This document shows positions 46,711 to 53,494 of a stretch of DNA of 64,000 nucleotides, in pieces; within the stretch, counting starts at the first letter, position 1; every line of letters begins with the position of its first letter. The stretch is from Microbacterium sp. EST19A (lineage in GTDB: Bacteria; Actinomycetota; Actinomycetes; Actinomycetales; Microbacteriaceae): the NCBI RefSeq assembly GCF_019969685.1, contig NZ_JAHXYZ010000001.1:1116001-1180000 (forward strand), written 5' to 3'. A program made the translations under genes and the position numbers. The notes beneath the pieces are model-generated. The model saw only the letters and a program-made list of their open reading frames with translations, searched no databases and had not been told where the DNA came from.

Positions 46711-48101
46711 TTGAGCGACTCGGCGATCGAGCGCACCGCCTCGGCGGCAGTCGCGGCGGCCTCGGCCGGGTCTCCACCCTGGGCCACATCGCTGACGGCG
46801 GTCGAGACGGGGAGCTCGCCCTGCAGAGCGCCGAGCAGACTGCCCTGACCCTGGGTGATGCCCCAGCGTGCCAGATCCTGCGGGCCCGCGGCCACGGCCT
46901 CGAGCACCTCGGGAGCGTAGAAGTCCGACAGCGGAGCCTTGGTGTCGACGCCGGCCGGCAGGGTCGCCCACAGGTCGGAGAACTTCGTCGGCTCGTCGGC
47001 GGTGCCGGTGCGCACGGGCACCTTGCCCTCGGGAGCGATCGCGATCCACGGCTCGTAGCCGTCGCTCATCATGTACTCGATGAACGACTGCGAGGACTCG
47101 GCGTTCGCACCCTCGGTGATGGTCCACGAGGTGATCTCACCGAACTGCGCCGCGGCGTCGCCGTCAGGTCCGGCGATGGAGGTCACGACGCCGGTGTTCT
47201 TCGCCAGGAAGGCGGGGTCGGCGACGCACTCGGCGCACGACGGCTTGGCGTCTTCACGCAGCCCGGCCATCTCGTCGAGGACGAAGCTCGACCAGATGAA
47301 CATGGCGGCTCCGCCGGCGAAGTAGGTCGCACGAGTGGTGTCGACATCCTGCGCTCCGGGCACGGAGTAGTTCTCGGTGAGGTCGCCGTAGAACTCGAAC
47401 GCGCTGACGCAGGCGTCGGAGTCGAGCTCGACGTCGCCGTCCTTGTTCACGAGCTCGCAGCCGTTGCCGAGCGCGATCTGCTCGAACGTCTGCTCGGTGA
47501 AGGCGTCGCCCGGCGCCGTGGCGCCGACGAATCCGGCGACGTCGTCCGAGTCGAGCTCCTTCGCGGCGGCGAGGATCGACTCGTACGAGTCCGGGGCGTC
47601 GAGACCGGCCGCCTCGAAGAGGTCGGTGCGGTAGAAGAGCATCTGCGTCCACGACTCGCTCGGCACGGCGAGCGCCGTGTCGCCGTCAGACGTCAGCGTG
47701 AGGGCGTTCTCAGAGAACGTCGAGGGGTCGAGGGCGTCGATCGTCGCAGCCACGGCATCCGTGTCGACGAACTCGTTGGCCGAGAGGCTCCGCACCTGCG
47801 GGAGCGAGATGCCGCCGATCACGTCGGGCAGATCGCCCGCCGCCGCGGATGAGGTCAGGAGCTGCGCGAACTGGTCTTCGGCGACCGACACGAGTTCGAC
47901 GTCGATCCCGGTCTTCTCGGTGAACGCGTCGACGATCTCCTGGGTCGCGGCCACTCGGTCGGGCAGATCCTCCTGCAGCCAGAAGGTGATGCTGTCGCCT
48001 CCGTCGCCACCGCCTTCGTCGCCGGAGCTGGTGCATCCGGTGAGGGCGAGCGCGGTCAGGCCGACCACGGCCATTGCTGCTGCTGTCGCACGGGTCTTCA
48101 C
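46707..48101 (-). CDS. CUT1 sugar-binding lipoprotein
   Basis: A 464-residue binding protein starting at GTG 48101 after GGAGG. Lipobox LALTGC (Cys23) is followed by an acidic Gly/Asp linker and the two-lobed binding domain (ITFWLQEDLPDRVAATQEIVDAFTEKTGIDVELVSV; PSESWTQMLFYRTDLFEAAGL). Two extra pairs of cysteines (NGCELV..DSDACVS; PSCAECVAD) may form disulfides outside the cell. First gene of the second sugar operon, divergent from its ROK regulator. Confidence 0.92.
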   Translation of the reverse strand: MKTRATAAAMAVVGLTALALTGCTSSGDEGGGDGGDSITFWLQEDLPDRVAATQEIVDAFTEKTGIDVELVSVAEDQFAQLLTSSAAAGDLPDVIGGISLPQVRSLSANEFVDTDAVAATIDALDPSTFSENALTLTSDGDTALAVPSESWTQMLFYRTDLFEAAGLDAPDSYESILAAAKELDSDDVAGFVGATAPGDAFTEQTFEQIALGNGCELVNKDGDVELDSDACVSAFEFYGDLTENYSVPGAQDVDTTRATYFAGGAAMFIWSSFVLDEMAGLREDAKPSCAECVADPAFLAKNTGVVTSIAGPDGDAAAQFGEITSWTITEGANAESSQSFIEYMMSDGYEPWIAIAPEGKVPVRTGTADEPTKFSDLWATLPAGVDTKAPLSDFYAPEVLEAVAAGPQDLARWGITQGQGSLLGALQGELPVSTAVSDVAQGGDPAEAAATAAEAVRSIAESLK

Positions 48102-48175
48102 TATGCGCCTCCTTGCGCTGAGTTCCTGCAGGTCTTCTCGGGGCTCGGTCGGGATGTCACGACCATTAAGACTAA

Positions 48176-48204
48176 AAGCTATACATAACTCGCCTAGCCG
48201 TCAA
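48176..48204 (-). promoter_or_regulatory. Promoter of the second sugar operon with overlapping palindrome
   Basis: On the minus strand TTGACG (48199-48204), 17-bp spacer, TAGCTT (48176-48181). The palindrome AGCAT-T-ATGCT (48204-48214) abuts the -35 and is a candidate ROK operator for the divergent pair. Confidence 0.6.
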
Positions 48205-48239
48205 GCATTATGCTGAGAACGACCCCCATGGAGGTGGAG

Positions 48240-49391
48240 ATGTCCGGTCCCGGCGATGTGCTCGAGCTGATCCGCGAGCGTCGCGCCTTCACGCGCGGCG
48301 ACGTGCTCGAGGTCACCGGATTGTCGCGGATGACGGTCGCCACGCGCATCGACGCGCTGCTCGATGCCCGGCTGATCGTCGAATCCGGCACGGAGAAGGT
48401 GTCCGCCGGCCGACCCTCCCGCAAGCTGGAGTTCAACACCGCGCACGCGCACGTGATCGCCGCGAGCGTCGACACCACGCACACGACCGTCGCCCTCACC
48501 GACCTCGCCGGTCGCATCATCGTCGAGGAACGCGTCGAGGTCGCCGTCGCCGACGGCCCCGACCTGACGCTCAACGCCATCGCCGAACGCGCGGCCCACC
48601 TGCTCGAGCGCGCCGGGATCGCTCGAGAGAACGTCGCCGCGATCGCCCTCAGCATCCCCGGGCCCGTCGACCCCGACACCGACCGGCCGAGCCAGCCGCC
48701 GATCATGCCCGGGTGGGATGCGTACCCGATCCCCGATCATCTGAACGGCGCTCTCGGGGTTCCGGTGCTCGTCTCGAACGACGCGGATGCCGCCGCCCTC
48801 GGCGAGCAGCGCGCCGCGCATCCGAACTCCCGCTCGCTCTGCTTCCTCAAGGTGTCGTCCGGAATCGGTACCGGAATCGTGCTCGGCGGACGCGTGTATC
48901 GCGGCGCCGACGGCGGTGCCGGCGACATCGGCCACGTGAAGATCGCCGGGCACGGCGACCTGCTGTGCCAGTGCGGCGCGCGCGGATGCCTCGCCGCGGC
49001 GGCATCCGGTCGCGCCGTCGCCCGCTCGCTCACCGCTCTCGGGAAGCCGGCCGCCTCCGCCTCCGACGTCGGGGCGTACCTCGCGGAGGGCGACCCGGAT
49101 GCCGCGAACCTCACACAGGAGGCGGGGCGCCTGATCGGCGAGGTCGTCGCCACCGTGGTGTCGCTCCTCAACCCGGCCGAGGTCGTGCTCGGCGGGATGC
49201 TCGCCTCCCCGCCGCTGCTGGCCGGCGTGCGCGAGACGCTGTACCCGCGCTCCCTCCCCCGGGCGACCCGCCACCTCAGCATCAGCCAGTCGACGCTCGG
49301 CGAGAAGGCGACCGTGATGGGACTCGCTGCGATGGTCGTCGAGCGCGAGTACTCGGTCTCCGCGGTGAACGCGGCGCTCGGTCGATCCTGA
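48240..49391 (+). CDS. ROK-family transcriptional regulator of the second sugar operon
   Basis: A 383-residue ROK repressor with winged helix (FTRGDVLEVTGLSRMTVATRIDALLDARLIVE), sugar-kinase-like halves (LSIPGPVDPDT; GGAGDIGHVKIAG) and the zinc motif CQCGARGCLAAAAS, in which the usual Glu after GC-x is Ala. ATG 48240 follows GGAGGTGG; an ATG at 48210 would lie inside the candidate operator. It diverges from the operon at 46707-48101 across about 140 bp and is the obvious regulator, probably releasing DNA on binding the transported sugar or a product. Confidence 0.9.
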   Translation: MSGPGDVLELIRERRAFTRGDVLEVTGLSRMTVATRIDALLDARLIVESGTEKVSAGRPSRKLEFNTAHAHVIAASVDTTHTTVALTDLAGRIIVEERVEVAVADGPDLTLNAIAERAAHLLERAGIARENVAAIALSIPGPVDPDTDRPSQPPIMPGWDAYPIPDHLNGALGVPVLVSNDADAAALGEQRAAHPNSRSLCFLKVSSGIGTGIVLGGRVYRGADGGAGDIGHVKIAGHGDLLCQCGARGCLAAAASGRAVARSLTALGKPAASASDVGAYLAEGDPDAANLTQEAGRLIGEVVATVVSLLNPAEVVLGGMLASPPLLAGVRETLYPRSLPRATRHLSISQSTLGEKATVMGLAAMVVEREYSVSAVNAALGRS

Positions 49392-49419
49392 TCGCCGGCC
49401 CGGCGGCTACGATTCAGGG

Positions 49420-49647
49420 ATGACGAACACGGATCCGGTCGACGACATCTCCATCGGCGGCGACATGATCCGGCTCGGGCAGTTCCTGAAGTTCTCCGGC
49501 CTGCTCGACTCCGGCGGCGACGCCAAGGAGGTCGTGATCGACGGCTACGTGACCGTCAACGGCGAGGTTGATCGCCGCCGCGGACGACAGCTCCACGACG
49601 GTGACCTGGTGACCTTCGAGGGACGCACGGTGCGCGTGCGGCCCTGA
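49420..49647 (+). CDS. S4-domain RNA-binding protein (YaaA/RlbA-like)
   Basis: A 75-residue protein consisting of a single S4 domain: MIRLGQFLKFSGLLDSGGDAKEVVIDGYVTVNGEVDRRRGRQLHDGDLV. Single-S4 proteins of this size bind structured RNA, often rRNA or stalled ribosomes. It follows the ROK gene by 28 bp and may be co-transcribed, though no functional link is apparent. Confidence 0.88.
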   Translation: MTNTDPVDDISIGGDMIRLGQFLKFSGLLDSGGDAKEVVIDGYVTVNGEVDRRRGRQLHDGDLVTFEGRTVRVRP

Positions 49648-49725
49648 CGGGAATCACGTCGTGACACCTGATTTCCTACCGCGCGATCGGACCGATATTC
49701 TCGTGGGCTGAGCCGTTCCTGAATC

Positions 49726-49737
49726 GAACATACGTTC
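49726..49737. promoter_or_regulatory. SOS (LexA) box before the DUF222-HNH gene
   Basis: GAAC-ATAC-GTTC, flanked as TCGAACATACGTTCTA, matches the actinobacterial/Bacillus LexA box GAACN4GTTC. It ends 12 bp before ATG 49750, placing it over the promoter or leader. Confidence 0.72.
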
Positions 49738-49749
49738 TAAACTGGGGTC

Positions 49750-51195
49750 ATGGCTCAGCAGTGCACGGATTTCGACCTCGATCTCGAGGAGCGTTGTCGT
49801 GTGTTGGATGCGTGGGTGGAGAAGAAGCGTCAGGCCGCGGTTCTCGAGTGTGAGGCGATGGACCTGCTCGGTGAGCGGTTCGCGATTCACGAGCGGGATG
49901 TCGTGGGGAATGGGTTTCATCGGGATGCGATGTACCGGTCGATGGTCGCGGAGTTCTCCGCTGCGGGCCGGATCCCGTCGGGGTCGATCGAGTACGCGTT
50001 CGCCGATGCCCGCACGGTGAGCGAGGACCTGCCCGCGGTGCGTGACGCGTTCGCGGTGGGGCGGGTCAGTGCCGGGCATGTGCGGGAGATCTGCCGTGCG
50101 AGTGCGGTTGTCGCGGAGGCGATCCGTAACAGGCGAGTGGATGCCGACGTGATGGGGGTGTATGAGGCGGCGGTGCTAGTTTTCGCGGAGAGGGAGACCG
50201 CGGCACGCACCGCGGCGCATGCGAAGCAGGTTGCGGCGGCGTTGGCCGGTGAGACGGTGGCGGAGCGGCACAAGCGTGCGGCCGGGGAGCGGGGTGTGAA
50301 GGTGCGGTCCGTCGGGGACGGGTTGGCGTTGTTGACCGCGGTGCTCCCGGAATGGGTGGCGGTCGCGATCGCGGACCGGCTGGCGCAGATGACGAAACAG
50401 GTCGTCCGGAACCGTGATCGGGAGTCTGCTGCCGCGGGAGACGACGAGCCCCGCACCGACGCGAACAGGAACGCCTCGACCTCGACCTCGACCTCGACCA
50501 AGACCGACGCCAACGCGGCGACCGCGGCCGATGAGGGCAAGATCTTCAGCGACGACACGTTCGCCACCGACCCCGACACCGACAGCGCAGATGCCTCGGA
50601 TGTGGTGACGGATACCCGCACGTGGGATCAGGTGCAGGCGGATCTGTTCGCGGACCTGCTGCTCGCTGCCGACCCGAGCACCGTCCACGGGACCGGGCTG
50701 GACAACATCCAGGGCCGCATCCAGGTCACCGTCGCCGGCACCACTCTCGCCGGGGCTGACGACCGCCCCGCCGACCTCGACGGACACGGCCCCCTCCACC
50801 CCGACATCGCCCGACTCCTCGCCGGACGAAATACCGGCTGGTCACGCCTCCTCCTCGACCGGTTCGGGATGGTCACCCAGACCGACACCTACACCCCGAC
50901 CGCGCAGATGCGCCGGCACCTCCGCGCCCGCGATCAACACTGCCGATTCCCCGGCTGCCGCACACCCGTGCACAGGTGCGACATCGACCACAACCACGAC
51001 CACGCCCGAGGCGGCAAGACCCGGATCGACAACCTCGCCCACTTCTGCCGCGCCCACCACACCCTCAAACACCCCGACATCCCCGACACCCACCGATGGA
51101 CCGCCACCCAAGAACCCGACGGCACCATCACCTGGCACAGCCCCCTCGGCCGCGACTACACCGACCACCCCACCCACCGCGTCATGTTCATCTGA
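49750..51195 (+). CDS. DUF222-HNH endonuclease family protein (13E12-repeat type)
   Basis: A 481-residue protein. Residues ~10-240 form the DUF222 helical domain. A low-complexity linker (~240-290, ASTSTSTSTKTD from a CCTCGA hexanucleotide repeat at 50474-50497) precedes a second DUF222 segment. The C-terminal HNH nuclease reads ARDQHCRFPGCRTPVHRCDIDHNHDHARGG, then NLAHFCRAHHTLKH, with zinc-binding Cys/His and catalytic His present. The N-terminal half uses more T-ending codons than its neighbours, hinting at transfer or gene conversion among copies. An SOS box precedes it. Confidence 0.88.
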   Translation: MAQQCTDFDLDLEERCRVLDAWVEKKRQAAVLECEAMDLLGERFAIHERDVVGNGFHRDAMYRSMVAEFSAAGRIPSGSIEYAFADARTVSEDLPAVRDAFAVGRVSAGHVREICRASAVVAEAIRNRRVDADVMGVYEAAVLVFAERETAARTAAHAKQVAAALAGETVAERHKRAAGERGVKVRSVGDGLALLTAVLPEWVAVAIADRLAQMTKQVVRNRDRESAAAGDDEPRTDANRNASTSTSTSTKTDANAATAADEGKIFSDDTFATDPDTDSADASDVVTDTRTWDQVQADLFADLLLAADPSTVHGTGLDNIQGRIQVTVAGTTLAGADDRPADLDGHGPLHPDIARLLAGRNTGWSRLLLDRFGMVTQTDTYTPTAQMRRHLRARDQHCRFPGCRTPVHRCDIDHNHDHARGGKTRIDNLAHFCRAHHTLKHPDIPDTHRWTATQEPDGTITWHSPLGRDYTDHPTHRVMFI

Positions 51196-51219
51196 CGCGT
51201 GATGTCGCCTGACCTCGCC

Positions 51220-51831
51220 TCACCAGCCCAGCAGCGCGAGCACGCCGGTGGCCGCCGCCGCGACGGCACCGGTCCACAGGACGATCGCGATGATCTGCCA
51301 GAGGATGACCCATTCCTTGCGCACGCCGGAGGCGACGAAGAACGCAGCCGTGAGCATGGTGGGCAGCGCGATCGGCGCGAGGATGCTCGCGCCGGGCACA
51401 CCGAATCGCACCAGCCAGCCCCGCAGCTTCGCCCGCCCCTTCGAGCGGCGATTCGTCGGCGCGTCGGCATCCTCCTCGGCGACCGTGGTCGCGGTCGCGG
51501 TCGCGCTCGCGGACGAGTCCACGAGGCCCGATCCACCGGCCCCGACGTTCGTCGCTTCGACCTTCTGCGCTTCCGCCCGTGCCGCGCGGCGTGCGACCAC
51601 GCCGCCGCGGATGCGCGAACCGAGCAGGACGACCGCGATCACGCACAGGATGTTCCCTGTCGCGGCGGCGACGGCCGCGACGATCGGGTTGATGCCGGCG
51701 ATGATGCCGAACGCTGCGGCACCCTCGCCCTCGATGTAGGGGATGGCCGCGACGAGCGCCACCATCACCGGCTGGAGGAACTCAGGAACCTGGTTGATGA
51801 AGTCCTGCAGCCAAGGGTACGGATTGTCCAT
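51220..51831 (-). CDS. Small multidrug-export family membrane protein
   Basis: A 203-residue protein with N-terminal helices (FLQPVMVALVAAIPYIEGEGAAAFGIIAGINPIVAAVAAATGN) that match the Sm_multidrug_ex family, a Ser/Thr/Ala-rich linker (~95-125), and C-terminal helices (FGVPGASILAPIALPTMLTAAFFVASG). ATG 51831 follows GAGAAGAG. Export of drugs is only a family name, not shown. It diverges from a MerR regulator; a 19-bp-spacer promoter faces this gene. Confidence 0.78.
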   Translation of the reverse strand: MDNPYPWLQDFINQVPEFLQPVMVALVAAIPYIEGEGAAAFGIIAGINPIVAAVAAATGNILCVIAVVLLGSRIRGGVVARRAARAEAQKVEATNVGAGGSGLVDSSASATATATTVAEEDADAPTNRRSKGRAKLRGWLVRFGVPGASILAPIALPTMLTAAFFVASGVRKEWVILWQIIAIVLWTGAVAAAATGVLALLGW

Positions 51832-51864
51832 GTCTCTTCTCATCTCGAAAGTCGGATGAGAAGC

Positions 51865-51895
51865 AGTCAAACCCGTGTTCTCACCACAGGGTCAA
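51865..51895 (-). promoter_or_regulatory. 19-bp-spacer promoter facing the export-type gene
   Basis: On the minus strand TTGACC (51890-51895), exactly 19 bp, TTGACT (51865-51870). Overlong spacers are the mark of MerR-activated promoters; internal dyad is weak (ACCC/GGGT). Confidence 0.5.
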
Positions 51896-51921
51896 GCGCG
51901 AGCCGGTTCACACCCCGCCCC

Positions 51922-51952
51922 TTGACCCTGTTCCGGGAACAGGGTCTTGAAT
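51922..51952 (+). promoter_or_regulatory. MerR-type promoter/operator of the regulator-GPP34 operon
   Basis: TTGACC (51922-51927), 19-bp spacer, TTGAAT (51947-51952). The spacer holds a perfect 11-1-11 dyad, GACCCTGTTCC-G-GGAACAGGGTC (51924-51946). This is the classical layout for DNA-distortion activation by MerR proteins. Confidence 0.8.
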
Positions 51953-51986
51953 GGATGCGAGAGGCGACGAGAGGAGCTGAGAGCAG

Positions 51987-52763
51987 ATGGCATGGAGCAC
52001 GCGTGAACTGGCAGATCTCGCCGGCACGACCGTGAACACTGTGCGGCACTACCACCGCGCAGGACTGCTCGAGCAGCCCGAACGGATGTCGAACGGGTAC
52101 AAGCAGTACCGCGCACGGCACCTGGTGCGGCTGCTGCAGATCCGTCGACTCCGCGACCTCGGGGTGCCGCTCGCGCAGATCGAGGCGGTCGGAGTCACGA
52201 ACGGGGCGGATGCCGCGCAGGCCGCGCAGGCGCTCCTGGCGATCGACGCCGACCTCGCCGCGAGCATCGAACGCCTCCAGCGGGCGCGGGCCGAGATCCG
52301 CGCGATCCTGGAGGGCGGGACCGCGACCGACGTTCCGGCCGGCTTCGAGGGCGTTGCGGCCACCATGTCCGACGCGGATCGGTCGCTCATGCTCATCTAC
52401 GAACAGCTCTACGACGAATCGGCGATGACCGACCTCAAGCAGATGGTGCAGGCCGAGCCCGATGATGCGAGCGTCGAGTTCGATGCGCTCCCGCCCGACG
52501 CCGACGACGCCACGCGACAGCGTCTCGCCGAGGCGATGGCCCCGCAGCTCGTCCAGCACCTCTCCGACTTCCCCTGGCTGCTGCAGCCGGCCGAGCACCT
52601 GTCGAAGAGTGAGCGCGTGACGCAGGAGACCTTCGTTGAGACATACACCGAGCTCTACAACGAGTCGCAGCTGAACGTGCTCGTCCGCGCGAGCGCGCTG
52701 GCCGCCGAGATCATGGCTGCGGATGCCGCAGCAGACGATGAAGGAGAAACCCATGTCGGATGA
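51987..52763 (+). CDS. MerR-family transcriptional regulator
   Basis: A 258-residue regulator. The MerR domain is STRELADLAGTTVNTVRHYHRAGLLEQPERMSNGYKQYRARHLVRLLQIRRLRDLGVPLAQI (residues ~4-67), followed by a coiled-coil region and a ~130-residue helical effector domain without cysteine metal sites, so an organic ligand or protein signal is likelier than a metal. It overlaps the GPP34 gene by 11 bases and has a perfect 11-1-11 dyad in its own 19-bp-spacer promoter. Confidence 0.9.
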   Translation: MAWSTRELADLAGTTVNTVRHYHRAGLLEQPERMSNGYKQYRARHLVRLLQIRRLRDLGVPLAQIEAVGVTNGADAAQAAQALLAIDADLAASIERLQRARAEIRAILEGGTATDVPAGFEGVAATMSDADRSLMLIYEQLYDESAMTDLKQMVQAEPDDASVEFDALPPDADDATRQRLAEAMAPQLVQHLSDFPWLLQPAEHLSKSERVTQETFVETYTELYNESQLNVLVRASALAAEIMAADAAADDEGETHVG

Positions 52764-53442
52764 CCTCGCACGCATGTCGGACGAGCCGCTGCTGGTCGAA
52801 GACACGCTGCTGCTGCTCTTCCAGCCCGATTCCGGATCGATCGCGGGAGAGAACATCCTCTTCTACGTGCTCGGCGGTGCGGTTCTCACCGACCTCGCTC
52901 TCGCCGGGCGCACCGAGGCGCAGGAGCACACCCTGTCGACGCGGGTCGAGGCGACCGGCGAGGGCCCGCTTCCGGACGCACTGCTCGACCCGGCCTGGGC
53001 GTTCCTGTCGCAGAAACCGCGCGACGTGCAGACCGCCCTCGCCGCGATCGGCCCCGAGCTGCGTGGTCCCGTGCTCGATCGACTCGTCGCTCGCGGCGAC
53101 CTGAACCGCCAGAAGGGCAAGACGCTCGGCATCTTCCCGTCGACCAAGCTCACGCTGGGGAGCACGCGACGGGCCGCACTGATGGAGCGTGTGCGTGCTG
53201 CCCTGATCGACGGCGAGACGCCCGACGCCCGCACCGGGGCGAGCATCGCGCTCCTCTCCGCGAGCGGCACGCTTCCGCAGTTCCACAAGGAGATCCCCTG
53301 GAGCGGTGACGTCTACACCCGCGGCAAGGAACTCGAGCGCAGCGATTGGGGCGCCGCCGCGGCCTCCGCCGCCGTCACCCGCACGATGAGCGCGATCATC
53401 GTCAACGCGGTGATCGCAGCCACGGTGCTGCCGCGAGGCTGA
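52753..53442 (+). CDS. GPP34 (GOLPH3-like) domain protein
   Basis: A 229-residue protein with the GPP34 fold: LVEDTLLLLFQPDSGSIAGENILFYVLGGAVLTDLALAGR at the start, DVQTALAAIGPELRGPVLDRLVARGDLNRQKGKTLGIFPSTKL in the middle and a hydrophobic C-terminal helix. Eukaryotic GOLPH3 binds phosphatidylinositol 4-phosphate on Golgi membranes; actinobacterial members have no established role and probably bind membranes. ATG 52753 has AAGGAG seven bases upstream and overlaps the MerR gene, so the two are translationally coupled. Confidence 0.88.
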   Translation: MSDDLARMSDEPLLVEDTLLLLFQPDSGSIAGENILFYVLGGAVLTDLALAGRTEAQEHTLSTRVEATGEGPLPDALLDPAWAFLSQKPRDVQTALAAIGPELRGPVLDRLVARGDLNRQKGKTLGIFPSTKLTLGSTRRAALMERVRAALIDGETPDARTGASIALLSASGTLPQFHKEIPWSGDVYTRGKELERSDWGAAAASAAVTRTMSAIIVNAVIAATVLPRG

Positions 53443-53494
53443 GCACCGGCGACGGCTCGCTGGGTCGTTCCGCCGCCGGTGGACTGTGACCTGC

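Noticed and set aside
53444..53481. Terminator between GPP34 gene and giant surface-protein gene
   Set aside because: Only 8-bp arms CACCGGCG/CGCCGGTG with a 22-base loop; too weak in this GC-rich context to list.
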